64,000 nucleotides of DNA, taken from Ecdyonurus torrentis (taxonomy: Eukaryota > Arthropoda > Insecta > Ephemeroptera > Heptageniidae). Positions 47,066-61,845 of this stretch are shown piece after piece. Location: assembly GCA_949318235.1 (NCBI GenBank), contig OX439127.1, forward strand, positions 35,280,156 through 35,344,155. The letters run 5' to 3'. The notes under the pieces were generated by a model. That model was not told the origin of the DNA, searched no databases, and saw only the letters and a list, made by a program, of their open reading frames with translations. The stretch's first letter is position 1. Each line of letters opens with the position of its first letter. The position numbers and the translations under genes were made by a program.

Positions 47066-49270
47066 GTAAGTCCTCATTTACATCTTATATCATCTTATAC
47101 TATTTATTCATCGTGCTTACTTTTATCTGAAATTTAAATAAGTAAATTTAATAATGAATAGTAAAAGTTAATTTATTTTTAATTGTTTACGTTGTATCCT
47201 TGATACAGTATTCGTAATTGTTTTTAAACTTGCATGTCATTCGTGAATGTTATTATTGTTTTTCGTATGACTTTTTTTTTCTTTCAGTGATTCAGTTATA
47301 AATTTGTCGTTTTTATAGGGTCTGGGGTAAGTTTTCATAATTTTATGATTTTATTATTGATTTAATATACATACAGTACATATAACTATAAATATTACTA
47401 ACAATTATTATATTTTACGTATTAAAAAATTACAGAAATATATAACAGAAATTGAATGTAAACAAACGGAGCTGGAGGGCTTTCAACTTTCAATATAATA
47501 TATTATTTAACATTCGATATTTGCTCTAGAACTATATTATAAATTTATTTGTTTTTATAATGACATAGTTATTAAAGCGTTGTATCCCCCCCCCCCCCCC
47601 TCTAATACGTTAACGCAATTTATGTTTTACTTCATAGTGTGTTACCACTTTTCATTTTCCTAATCTTAGTTTTGAGTTACATCAAATCTTAATATTTTTA
47701 TGAATATTTATAAAGAATAATATTTTCAACCTTGTTATAAAATTATAGGAATTCTAAGTAAGTCATTTTGGGTGCGACCATATCGATAAAATATGTAAAG
47801 TTTTTATTTTATTTTTTTTTTTTTTTAAATATTCATGATTAAAATTAAGTTATTTTGTTAGTAAGTAGTTGCACTAACTCTCCTCTCATGCATGTAATTA
47901 TAATTCAAAACTTGTTATCCATTCACATGTTGTGTCTTAAAGCAATAATAAAATTTTAATTTAAATAAAAAATACTTTGTTTACAAACTTCATGCTTTAT
48001 GCATACAAAACTCATATAATGCGAATGCAAGTGTATAGAGGAAATTTTATGTTAAATAAAAGTCGTAATATTATATAAGGAAAAAAAATTGTTTCCTAGA
48101 TTTGCACCTATTAAGAAATTATGTTTTAAATTATTGTCACGAATATCTACATAAGAAAGGTGAAGAAAAAAGCACGTGTCTTGCAAATTTATGGTTATCA
48201 TTAAAGTAAATTGGTTGAGGTTAATATAAACTATTAAATTACACCTCATAAAAATCATACTTATTAATTATTTTATGTTGATTTCTTTTCATTTAATTTT
48301 TTCTTTCTGTGAATTATTATTTTTTATTTATAAATTTATAACTAAAAAAACTTAAATGAATTACTTTTTTTTTCTTTTTTTTTTTAAATTTAAGGAAGTT
48401 TATCTTAGAGTCTTGATGCAATATAAGAAATATTTTATACATTAAGCAATATTATAATATTACACCACACATTGTTTTAAAGATCATATATAAGGATAAT
48501 GTATATTTACATTATTGTTAAATGCAGTCGTTACGGTACAACTGCCACAATAAAACATTTAAGATTATTACCTTTCAAGAAGGTTAACATATGTGATGAA
48601 CTATAGGTTTATAAGTTATATAAATATGATACATAATCAGGCCATCTTATATATATATAGCCAAGGAAAACGAGATTACACAAGATTATTTAATTCAAAT
48701 TAAATAATGAGAAAGTTCATCTTTAACCTTCATATCAAAAAAATTATATATGTCACGCTTTGTTGAACCAAAAATTAATATAAATTGGAATTTTAGTACT
48801 GCGAGTCACACGCGATTTTATGTATATATTATAATTATGCATATTTTTTTTATAAAGAGACATGTTTAATTAATTGATGATTTTGCAGCTTTGGGTGGTA
48901 GCATTGTTGAGCTGGTGCTATTGGATGGTACCATGTTACGGAATACTTGTAAATCCTCGGACTGGAGAAACAGGAAGTTCAGCATTTTTACGTCCATATT
49001 ACCCTCCAGCTCCTCGTACTGAGGCCCCACTTAACCCTAACCCTGGTCACTATGAAGTCACCGAGCCCACCACTTTTGACTACACAACTCGCTCAACACC
49101 AAGAAGTAAGTTTTATTTATTTATTTTATATTTCAAGGTTGGCAAAATTGACACATACGGAAATTAGAATAATTATTTTAAAGAGTTATACCATTGCATG
49201 TGTATTGAAATTATAAAGTACAGTAAGTGTCTTGTTTTTATCTGATGTTAACTGAAATTAAGGTTAATAA

Positions 49271-49337
<67 letters not shown>

Positions 49338-52300
49338 TTAACGATAGTCATTTGCAGCTCAAAAGAGGAGCTTCAGCATTCTGTTTCACTTTCATTCCAC
49401 AAGCAAAGTTGATACAAAGAATTTTTTATATTAAATTTTTTAAATTGTTGGAAAAACAAAAAATCTTTTTGTGTAGCTTCGAGGCTTATATAAAACTCAA
49501 TTTTTTTAGGGAATACATTTGCAATTATCAATATATTAATATGCATGGATAAAAACTAATAGCCCAAAATATATAATTTTCAAGGTTGATTTTAATTAAA
49601 ACATCACACCTATGAATTAATTTTGAAAATAATTAATCAACTGTATTAGTAGAAAAGAATAGTAATTAATTTTAAAAGGCGTAGGATATATTTAATTATC
49701 TTGAAAAACTTATAAATAATGGTATTTTAAAAACATAATTTATATTGGGATCATTTTGAAACATAATTTTGATTATAAAGCTTTTGATTTTATATAAATA
49801 TCATAAAGAAATGAAATTTAATATATTAATGAAAAAATTGTCAATTTATTCGCACTGATGTATGTTAAGGTGATTATTATTTGGGTGTAGGCGTTATTCA
49901 TCCCTGTTGACTGGGAATAAATCATTGCTGCCGCAAGCAACATGCATGCGAAATTTATGTTTTGCTAAGAAATAATAAAAGTTAATCAATATATTAAAGT
50001 TGCGGCCAGATCATTGTCATAAATTAAAATAAAATCTTTAGCACTTAAGCTTAATTATGTTTGATTTTTCAAATTAAATTTCATAATTTACGATAATGGA
50101 ACCTTAAAAGTTGTCTGTAAATAATGAAACTAAGTTTCGTTGCATTTTAATTACTTGATTTATTTGATGAAATCATTAAATGTTAATTTCCTTTTATTAT
50201 GATTTTATTTTAAAGTTTCACTATATACTTGCTTTTATCAAAATTACAGGGAAAAAATATTTTTCTTTGTACATTTTGTGTAAGCTGCATTACATCATAA
50301 ATTATAATAAAAACTGTTCAATGTAAATATGGTAGTAAATGGAAATGGAAAATTATTCAAAAGAAAACCTAATAAGCAGAAAGAAATACGTATAATACTT
50401 TTGTTTATTCATAATGTGGGCATTCAATTATTATATTGTTTAGCATAATAACACGATTTTACATGTTGTTACACAAAATCTATATTGACACAATTTCATG
50501 TTTAATTATGCAATGTACAGAAAATGCATTCACGAGTTTCAATACTCAATGAAATGACATAATATCTTCTGCATTAGTAATTTCAGAATGAAATGCATTT
50601 ATAATATTTCAATTGGAATAATACAAACTGTATAATATGAATAATATTAAAGTATATTATATATAATGTTTTTTTTTTTTTTTTTTTTGTTGTTATTATT
50701 ATTATTTTAAATTGCACTTTATTTTTAATTGATTTATTTAAAAAAAAATTATATTATGAAAGTTCATAAATTTTCGTAATCTTAAATACATTTGCACATG
50801 AGCACGATATATATTATAACATATTAAATTTCATTGGGTGTGGGCATTACGCAATACAAAATCATTCGGATTGTTATATTATACTACACTGTATATAATA
50901 TATATATAGCGGTGCTTGCATAAGAATAAAGATTAAGGTTAACAAAACATCGATTCATTTTGTTTTGAATAATTTGAATACGTCAACATATATATCATTA
51001 TAAATTATTATTTATAAAGTACGCATAGAAAGCTTATACTCACGTAAAATATAATTTAAAATAATACGTTACAATTTTATTTCGAAAAATATATTATATA
51101 TATATATATTAACAAACGAATGACTATAATATGATAATTTTAATTCATGACAGCCAATAATAACGTAATATTTACAAACTTATGATTGTAAAATAACTCA
51201 CTTAAATATAAATACCAAACCATAATCAATTAATTTAATATTTATCAGAATGTTAAATATAATATCTGAAATGTTATTAAAATTATATATTTTAGTAGTT
51301 ACATTCCATTCTTTAGAAATATTACATCTTCAATTCCAATGAATTGCTTTTAACAGAGCGATTTTAGTAGTCATATTGTATCGTCGTGATCATTCGTCCA
51401 TGATTTTATGTAAAATATTCTTTAGCATGATTTTAATAGCAATTTACTGCTTCATTTCACTCCCTTTTGTAACGTAAGACTCCAATTAAATATTAAAAAA
51501 TAATAATAAATTTGAGAGCTTTATAATAATGAAAGGTTGGGTGACTTCAAAGAAATAAAGTCTTAAATGTTCCTGATAAATTTAATCTTGATCACTTTAA
51601 TTTTTCAAGAACATCTGGTGGCAATTATGACAAAGTTTTGTTTAAATATATGGATTTTTTTTCAGTATTCTTTATACTTCATTAATTTTTATCTTCTTCT
51701 TCTTTTATTTTATATATGGATCATGGATCACACAAATTTAAACAATATTTCTCAATTTCCTTTTTTTTTTTTTTTTTTTTTTTTAGTTATTAAATTATAT
51801 TCTTTTTATTTATGATTATATGCTATTATTAATAATGTTTTGTGAAAAATATTGCAAACTAGATTTTAAGTCAGAAGAGTGAATCTCTAACTTGAAGGCT
51901 TAACAAATTATATCAAATTTACAATAATAACAAAAACTTACATTAAAGATTGCATTTCTATTTCTTTTATATTTCAAAAACTTTTATAATATAATAATTT
52001 TTTTCTTGTTTTCCTTCTTTTTCTTTCTATTTTTCTTCTGTGTATGATATATAAAGTTTTATTAAAATATTTAATTTTATTTTCAGTTCACTATGATCCA
52101 AGAATACTTCCAGAAAATAGAAATCCTAATCTATATCGTCCAAGTGCCAATGCTATTCAACAATGGCAAAATGCCGTAGCTGATGAGAGAGAATTTCAAC
52201 TCTCAAGGCAACAACGATTGCATCGTAATCTGCAGCAGCAAGCTCAACTTCTAGCGCAACAACAACGTTACCAAGAAGCTCAACGTCTTCAAGAACTGCA

Positions 52301-55300
52301 AAGACGTGCACAACTCGAGTCTTATAAACGTGGATATAACAAGAAGGTGCTCTACTACAAATATTACTTCTGATCCATTTAAAAGAAATGGATCAATTAA
52401 AAAAAAATTTATCATAATACTCAAAATAAGATGGCATATCCAACTAAACTTAAAACGCTCATTATTTTTTTTAATAAATAAGTGTGGCATAATGTAAAAT
52501 GTGTGTGCGAATTTGTTATAACGTATTATAAAGCCATCTATATAGTTTCAAAACGCTTACTTAATGAGATTATCAATGAATTGAATACCAATGTTGTTGA
52601 ATAAAAAATATATGTAATATATTCATCTGCCATAAAATTATATAGTTTATAACTTAATGGTGATAGTAGACATAAAAAGTGAGGCTTTTTATCGTATTGT
52701 TATTGTGGTTTCAATTCTCTCAAGTTTTAAAATCCCATTTGTATAATTTTTATTAAATTTATATGTCGTTTGTTATATGAATTCACAAACACAACTTTTT
52801 ATAATATAATAACCATCCTGAGACATTTATTTAAAAATTAGGTTTTAATGTACCTGTTGTTCGTAAATTTTTTTTTTTTTATTATATATATATTTTACGT
52901 CTTATCCCATTGCGAGTAAACAAAGTAATCAATGATATAAAGTTGTATAAAGTTTTTAGAGACAGACTTATTGTGTAAAAGTCAAGAGTATTATTATTAC
53001 TCTATTCAACTTATGTCAACTTCAGTATATAAATGAGTACCTTAGGGTATTTCTTTAGGGTCACATTAAGGTTTTTAACTTGGGACTTCAACGTCCAGAA
53101 ATGATTTATTATTACTTTTTTTTACCCCCACAATTTTTTTTTCTACTGCCTTATTATATCCTTGAGCAAAGTGTTTTTTTTTTTGTTTTTTTTTATAAGT
53201 AAAATAATTCATAACAATTTTTTTACGTGTTTTCAACTGTAATTTACCCGAATTAAAAATTAGTTCATTCACTTCTAATTGACATAGAAGCAATATTCTC
53301 TAAATAAGACCTTTCAATATTTCATGGCTTTATATAAATATAGATGTCAGTACAATCTTCTAGTGACGCTACTCCTCTATCTCTTCAGATTATCAAAGAG
53401 ATTAGACTGAGATATGACACCTTTTTTTTTCTCTCTTTAATGTAACTACACATTTTTAATTAACAGTATTATTATGATTTTGATCAAAATGAAGTAAAAG
53501 TTTTAACATCTGGTACCGTTGATCAGTATAGAGGATTTCCAACTGAAATTTATGAATTATATAATTTATCGTAACAGTATTGCAAACATTCCATTTAGAA
53601 AAATAAAAATTCCTATATAACTTTAATATCATTTTGTTAATAATGGTTATTGTTTTGTTTTTTTGTTTTTTTTTTTAAATGCGCACTTTCTTTTGTTTAC
53701 TATATAAAAATCTATAACCTTTGTTTTTATTCTAAACAATTAGATTTAGTATCAAAGTATGAAGGTAGAATTATGTTACAGCATTTTATATAAAAGTAAA
53801 ATTGGCAATTTTACAAAGCATTAAAGTTAAAAAATAAAAAAATAAAAAATCAACACACACACAGCAGAATGTATTCTAGTCTGTATGACATATTTTAAAT
53901 GAGAGAGTTTTGGCTGATTAACTGCGACTAACTTAGCGTACAAACAGGTAAACGTGTATTATTATATGATTGTATTGTTTAAAATGCTATGCACCGTACC
54001 GCCTATGGTGTTAAAAAGTGAAAGGAATTGTAAATACAGGCGTATAGACAAGTATGTATGCAGGTAAAGGCAAGCAGCCAAAGCATTACAAAAAATATTA
54101 AACTTGAAAAAGTCGTGCAATGATGTTATAACGACCTTGTAATGACGTCATATATTATGGTGCGTACGAAATTCACAGGGATTCCGGAATTACGAGAACC
54201 GGGAGGATTGGGGAACGCGTAAAGAACAACATTATGGTTTAGAAGACCCAAGGCTACAAGCAGGTTATCAAGAATTTATGAGATTTTTTGGGGACTTCTC
54301 GACAGGAAAGGTATCAATAATTTCTAAATAATAATAATAATAAATGCTCTGTATTGTGGGGAATGGAAATACACACGTATTATAGTATTGTGTTGTATTT
54401 AGTATGCACATTATGTAATCTGTAGTTACTAGTTACTAGCGGTGATCCAGGTGTAGTTTATTCGTAGTTTAACAACACACTGATGCCTTTACGCACAATA
54501 TAATATTATATAATTTTTTTTTTACAATTTTATTGTTTTCATGATTTATGTTTTCTTATTTAACTTGTAATGCTTCCTTCTATGCACTTTGAAACGTATT
54601 TCTTTACATTAATAACCATGTTCTGAACTTTACTAGATTAATTCCTGGTGTCAGTATTTCTAAAAACTTGTCTTGTCTTTATACAGTTATAAGCGTTAAA
54701 ATCTTTATTCTATTGATTTATACCATGTGGAGACTTTAATTTTTGCAATTACAAATACAAAGTATCTTATAAAATAATAGAATAACGATTTTTATGATAT
54801 ACGTTTTTTTCCCCCTGTTATGCAAACTGTACTGTATATTATTTTTATTTGTTCAAGTGCATAGAATGAATGGAGACAATAATAGCGCAATGACAATTTA
54901 AAAAAAAAAACAATAATTAAAATTTAAAAAATGCCGTTTTGCATTTAATTGATTTTAATTTCATTGTTTTTGGATTGCTGAGTAAATAAATAATTTGAAT
55001 AGCACAAACAACATTTGGAGACAAGAAATTTAAAATTTTCTTTTATAAAATATTGGAATGCCATTTTCATATTTTATGAAACTATTAATATAATAATAAC
55101 TGTGAACAAAATTCTTGTATTTTACAAATAACAAAAAATGTCAGCACATAGTAAAAAAGAAAAATATAATATATTCTTGTCATTGCGGTATTAATCAATT
55201 TTTGAATAAGAAAACTTTTGAGCGTGCATTCGCTGACCGTGTTCTAGGGGACTTTCAGCAACTTGGGGTCAAATGATAGTGCGGACAGTTTATTAGGCCA

Positions 55301-55397
55301 AGGGTCCGGATTGTCACTCCGCTATGGTGCATATGGGATGCCCCTCTACGCTCCTACTTTTGAATTTGATTATAATAATCAAATCATACTTAGATAA
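47063..55397 (+). CDS. Gene 2: secreted Gln/Arg-rich protein, 262 aa long form, alternative 195 aa form
   Basis: Long form: 47063-47065, 48889-49105, 52087-52346, 53467-53493, 54179-54310, 55248-55397, total 789 nt. Phases match at each junction (0, 1, 0, 0, 0). Residues 1-19 are a signal peptide (Leu-Trp-Val-Val-Ala-Leu-Leu core, cleavage likely after Cys-Tyr-Gly). Residues 20-74 are Pro/Thr-rich with Tyr-Tyr-Pro-Pro. Residues 98-160 are Gln/Arg/Leu-rich and likely coiled coil. The C-terminal 93 residues are Gly/Tyr/Asp-rich and mixed. There is no Cys in the mature part. A short form ends in exon 4 with its own stop. I do not recognise the family; an extracellular structural role is inferred from the signal peptide and composition. 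Confidence 0.72.
47066..48888 (+). other. Gene 2 intron 1
   Basis: GTAAGT donor, TTTTGCAG acceptor. AT-rich with a C14 run (47587-47600) and T14-17 runs. No further exon seen. Confidence 0.7.
48889..49105 (+). CDS. Gene 2 coding exon 2 (signal peptide, Pro/Thr-rich N-terminus)
   Basis: 217 nt, phase 0 in and phase 1 out at AGA A|GTAAGT. It encodes the hydrophobic Trp-rich signal core, then Asn-Pro-Arg-Thr-Gly-Glu-Thr-Gly, Tyr-Tyr-Pro-Pro-Ala-Pro and a Thr-Glu-Pro-Thr-Thr stretch. Higher GC than the flanks and good splice sites support it. Confidence 0.82.
49106..52086 (+). other. Gene 2 intron 2
   Basis: GTAAGT donor, TTATTTTCAG acceptor. It contains an (AT)n array at 49275-49332, T18 near 50670 and T22-24 near 51762-51784. 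A slightly more complex patch is near 49870-49960; it has no coding frame. Confidence 0.65.
49275..49332. repeat. (AT)n microsatellite
   Basis: About 58 bases of AT dinucleotide in intron 2 of gene 2. Confidence 0.95.
52087..52346 (+). CDS. Gene 2 coding exon 3 (Gln/Arg-rich, probable coiled coil)
   Basis: 260 nt, phase 1 in (TTTTCAG acceptor), phase 0 out. It encodes Asp-Pro-Arg-Ile-Leu-Pro-Glu-Asn-Arg-Asn, then a long stretch of Gln, Arg, Leu and Ala with heptad-like spacing. The donor AAG|GTGCTC is weaker than the others in the window. Read through, the frame ends 27 bases later at 52371-52373 after Tyr-Tyr-Lys-Tyr-Tyr-Phe, so intron retention would give a third C-terminus. Confidence 0.82.
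52347..53466 (+). other. Gene 2 intron 3
   Basis: GTGCTC donor (weak), AATTAACAG acceptor. AT-rich; nothing else recognised. Confidence 0.55.
53467..53574 (+). CDS. Gene 2 exon 4: microexon or alternative last exon
   Basis: After the acceptor at 53466 the phase 0 frame is open for 35 codons (Tyr-Tyr-Tyr-Asp-Phe-Asp-Gln-Asn-Glu start) and stops at TAA 53572-53574. AATAAA lies 28 bases past the stop (53602-53607), as expected of a last exon. Inside it, GAA|GTAAAA at 53494 is a phase 0 donor that would make a 27-nt microexon (53467-53493) and allow joining to 54179. Both uses keep the frame. Full skipping (52346 to 54179) also keeps the frame. Confidence 0.6.
   Translation, partial: YYYDFDQNEVKVLTSGTVDQYRGFPTEIYELYNLS
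53602..53607 (+). terminator. Candidate polyA signal for the short form of gene 2
   Basis: AATAAA 28 bases after the stop of the alternative last exon, followed by T-rich sequence at 53656-53676. Confidence 0.4.
54179..54310 (+). CDS. Gene 2 coding exon 5
   Basis: 132 nt, phase 0 both sides (acceptor AATTCACAG, donor AAG|GTATCA). It encodes 44 residues starting Gly-Phe-Arg-Asn-Tyr-Glu-Asn-Arg, with Gly-Leu-Glu-Asp-Pro-Arg and Phe-Met-Arg-Phe-Phe-Gly. Base composition is clearly richer in GC than the flanking DNA. Confidence 0.8.
54311..55247 (+). other. Gene 2 intron 5
   Basis: GTATCA donor, GTGTTCTAG acceptor. AT-rich; nothing else recognised. Confidence 0.6.
55248..55397 (+). CDS. Gene 2 terminal coding exon 6
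   Basis: 150 nt ending in TAA at 55395-55397. It encodes 49 residues: Ser/Asn/Gly-rich first, then Leu-Arg-Tyr-Gly-Ala-Tyr-Gly-Met-Pro-Leu-Tyr-Ala-Pro and Phe-Glu-Phe-Asp-Tyr, ending Ile-Ile-Leu-Arg. The TTCTAG acceptor has a weak pyrimidine tract, but the frame and composition change exactly there. Confidence 0.78.
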   Translation, partial: GTFSNLGSNDSADSLLGQGSGLSLRYGAYGMPLYAPTFEFDYNNQIILR

Positions 55398-55470
55398 AAT
55401 ATTTATTGGAATAATATTTTATGTATTATGTATTATAACATGACCTAATCTTATTATTTTTTTTATGTAT

Positions 55471-55476
55471 AATAAA
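55471..55476 (+). terminator. Likely polyA signal of gene 2 (long form)
   Basis: AATAAA 74 bases after the long-form stop, followed by TAATTTTTATAG. Confidence 0.5.
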
Positions 55477-55840
55477 GTAATTTTTATAGTAAAATTTGTA
55501 AATTCTTATTTTAAAAGTTCATCTTTAAATGCGTTAATTTCTTATTACTGGTAACGCTTTAAAATGAAATCCATTAATTTGTTAGCACTGCAGAAATGTT
55601 GTCTAAATTATATTTTATTTTGTACAAATGGTAAATATTCTTGTATAAATTTAATTCAAATTTAAATTAGAATTGTCTGTAAAAATATAGTTTCAAGAAA
55701 AAGAAACTTTACAAACTCAAAAAGAATTGAAAAAGAAAAAAAAGTTATGCCAAGCAATTAAAGATTAATCTTAATAAGATGAAATTCTAAAATATTCTGT
55801 CTTACCCAACTGATACTTTGTAGACTATTAAAAAAAAAAA

Positions 55841-55942
55841 GAAGAAGAAGAAGAAGAAGAAGAAGAAGAAGAAGAAGAAGAAGAAGAAGAAGAAGAAGAA
55901 GAAGAAGAAGAAGAAGAAGAAGAAGAAGAAGAAGAAGAAGAA
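55841..55942 (+). repeat. (GAA)34 trinucleotide array
   Basis: About 102 bases of uninterrupted GAA/AAG on the + strand, preceded by an A-rich run, about 440 bases downstream of gene 2. Long GAA.TTC tracts can form triplex DNA. Confidence 0.95.
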
Positions 55943-55949
55943 AAAACTT

Positions 55950-56141
55950 TGTATAATGTGATATTTTTCAAATATTTGATCCTAATTAAGTGAAATTTTA
56001 AAACAACATTTATAAAAGCTAAAACGCAGCAAGACATCGGGCAGTACATTTTGCTTTGATGTGTCTCCTGTACACCAATTTTCAAATAAAGTATTGGAAA
56101 AAAAAATTAAAATTTAATCTGTTAAAAAGTCTTACATTCTG

Positions 56142-56229
<88 letters not shown>

Positions 56230-56964
56230 ATAATTGTTAAGAAGTTTGTATAAAAAATCAATGAACAAATTAATATTCAAACTGAAAGAAAAATTTTACT
56301 TTTTTTTTTTAATTAAAAAAAGAGCGAGGCTTTACATCATCCTGTATACAAGCATTTTCTGTTGTGAAATTTGAGTATATAGTACACAAGAATAATGCTA
56401 CAAAATAAAGTAGAGCCAAAACAAGAACCAAAAATTAGAACTTGTTTTACTTGAAAGGAATTAAAAAAAAAAAAAAAAAATGATAAAAAAGCACAAAAAG
56501 ACTCGTCGTTGGGGAAAAAAAGTAAAAACAAAGACTGAACTTTTTTTTCTTCTGAAGTTAAAAGTGCTATGCACCTACGCTCTCTCTCTCTCTCTCTCTC
56601 CGATTTTGTTCTTTTTTTGTTATTTGATTTGTTCTTTAAATAAAGAGAAATTTTAGCGTATATTCTTGTATACACGGGCAAAATAAAAGATTAAATTTAA
56701 TAACGGCACAAACATTTAATATTGTACCACTAATCTTAAAACCAATGATTTTGATTCCTTTTTTACTTTGTTATATATACACTGTATATTAAAGAGAGAT
56801 GTTTCATAGTACTTTATGTTGTACTGATACACTCTTGCAATTAACTAATAAGTAAAGCCTTTGATCTTACATCACACAATCCAAAATCTATGGTCTTTAA
56901 TACCTATAATGCTATACAAAACGACTAGAACTAAGAAAAAGAGTTTATAGTGGTGTGTGTATAC

Positions 56965-57051
<87 letters not shown>

Positions 57052-57077
57052 TATATATATATAGTACACACACACGC
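55950..57077. other. Intergenic microsatellite-rich DNA
   Basis: Holds (AT)n (56144-56226), (CT)n (56580-56600) and a broken (AT)n stretch (56964-57063). No gene recognised; the minus-strand open frame 56337-56681 contains the translated CT and A runs. Confidence 0.6.
56144..56226. repeat. (AT)n microsatellite
   Basis: About 83 bases of AT dinucleotide. Confidence 0.95.
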
Positions 57078-57339
57078 TAAAAAAATGGTGCATTACTTTA
57101 GTTACGAATCCTAACTTATTTAAGATAATCACTTTTAAGTTATTATAAGTAGCTAAAATAATGCATTTTAGCAAGTTATTAAAAATAGCTAATTTAAGTT
57201 GTTTGAAGTTGTTTTAAGTTTATTTAAGCTATTGTTAATAACTTGCTAAAATGCATTATTTTAGCTATTCATAATAACTTATAAGTGATTATCTTAAATA
57301 AGTTAGTATTCGTAACTAAAGTAATGCACCATTTTTTTA
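57078..57339. mobile_element. Small MITE with about 100-bp terminal inverted repeats
   Basis: 262 bp. The left arm starts TAAAAAAATGGTGCATTACT and the right arm ends with its reverse complement. Complementarity runs about 100 bases (through AATGCATTTTAGCAAGTTATTA) with few mismatches and a loop of about 55 bases rich in TTTAAG. Both sides are flanked first by (CA/TG)n and then by (AT)n tracts. No coding capacity. Confidence 0.8.
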
Positions 57340-57360
57340 CAGTATTTGTGTGTGTGTATG

Positions 57361-60186
<2,826 letters not shown>

Positions 60187-60341
60187 TACACTCATTTTAC
60201 TAAAAAATGAATTTGTATTGGTATATGGGAATAACATGTATTTAGTAGAGATAGAGTTTTGCGTCAACTGAAATCTCTATCTGATTGCATTGAATGGTCA
60301 TGAGGCAATATAAAAATTCATTTTTTAGTAAAATGACTGTA
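60187..60341. mobile_element. 155-bp MITE with 30-bp terminal inverted repeats
   Basis: The left end TACACTCATTTTACTAAAAA and the reverse complement of the right end (TACAGTCATTTTACTAAAAA) differ at one base; about 30 bases of the TIR match on each side. A TA at each end fits a Tc1/mariner-type target. Inside, AGATAGAG and CTCTATCT form a further short stem. Confidence 0.75.
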
Positions 60342-60436
60342 CATTCTTAATTGCATTAATATTTTGTACCTGAAATTTACGCTTATATTCTGAAATATAA
60401 ATTACAAGATAAAAAAAAGTAAGTGTGCATATTATG

Positions 60437-60530
60437 TATGTACTGAATCCAATAGAATAAGCTGCCTTATACATTATAGGCTTTCGAGATCATCATATAC
60501 GGCAGCATTTTCATTTGGATTCGGTACATA
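60437..60530 (+). other. Pre-miRNA-like imperfect hairpin
   Basis: Arms of 30 nt (60437-60466 and 60501-60530) pair with a G-U wobble and four mismatches in two small internal loops; the loop is 34 nt. Paired blocks are TATGTAC, GAATCCA and GCTGCC. The size fits an arthropod miRNA precursor, but a short MITE relic is equally possible; I recognise no known miRNA. Confidence 0.4.
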
Positions 60531-60809
60531 TTAACATTATACTTATCATGTATTTACTCGACGTAGCAAAAACTGTCCGTCCTTTAGTCCGCAATATACA
60601 TAATTTATATCTAGCTGGTTGCACCTGATCAACATTTCTTAATGAGTAAGGTGTGCTTATAATTTGGGGTTCTGTTAGATCTATTTACACTGCGCGTTCC
60701 ATTAATTTTAAAACGGTATTTTTTTTTTTTAATTTCCCCCCCTTTACTGTTAATTATTCTTTATATTGGACTGAACTTAATTATACTGTCTATGAAATAA
60801 ATAAATATA

Positions 60810-60819
<10 letters not shown>

Positions 60820-60903
<84 letters not shown>

Positions 60904-60910
60904 TAGATAG
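60820..60910. repeat. (AT)n followed by (GATA)n microsatellite
   Basis: About 80 bases of AT dinucleotide, then GATAGATAGAT. Confidence 0.95.
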
Positions 60911-61657
60911 ATTTATATAAATTTATATTTATTATTATTTTATAATTCTGAACGATGCTTAAGGGGTAAAAGCCTAAATAGCCTAAAATATTGACAAAAA
61001 ATAGTATAGAATAATCTAACATACGCCCCAATCTGTTTCTTAAAATCTATAATGGTACAATTTTTGAAGAGATGCGAGTTCAATTTAGATATCACTTAAA
61101 ACTTTTAGATTTGAAGTATTCACTTGACTGAGTAAAACACTTTTTATTCTAAGAATAAAATTCTGAAATATACTTACATTAAAACTTAACAATTTCTATA
61201 CCAATCACTATAAATCATTTTTAATGGAATTTAGATAAATATAATAAATTATTTGTGTATGATTAAATGAGTAACTATTTGAGCGACTCTGAGTAAAATA
61301 ATATAGTATTAAAATTTCTTTCCGCATTTTACATTTTTCCAGATTATTGATGTTAAATGATAATTATAGTTATCTTGATTGAAGATATACGGTTAGTAAA
61401 AATACGAAATATATATTTAGTTCTTTTTTTTTATTAAATATAATTTGATAAGACTTTACCAATGTTCGATTATATTGTTAAATAATCATTCATTTAATTA
61501 AGAAATGCCATTTGATATGAACGATATCTATAGGTGATAATGCAAACTAAAATGCTCTTGTAAAATTGCATTCAAATCCTATACTCATATCAGCTCTTAT
61601 CGTTATACATTGCAATATGTAATATATATTTTTCACACCTTTTTTATATTATTATTC

Positions 61658-61659
<2 letters not shown>

Positions 61660-61722
<63 letters not shown>
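61660..61722. repeat. (AT)n microsatellite
   Basis: About 62 bases of AT dinucleotide. Confidence 0.95.
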
Positions 61723-61726
<4 letters not shown>

Positions 61727-61845
61727 CTAATAAGTTAAGTGCTTATTTAAATGATAATGATTTAAAACAAATAATAAATTATTTATAGAATAAAATATTC
61801 TCGAATTCAATAAAATACGAGCTACCATAAATAAACTGTATAATC

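Noticed and set aside
53390..53450. Possible extra exon of gene 2 after the pyrimidine tract ending at 53386
   Set aside because: The open stretch is short, runs into a T9 tract and ends in a stop; the acceptor at 53466 gives a better frame.
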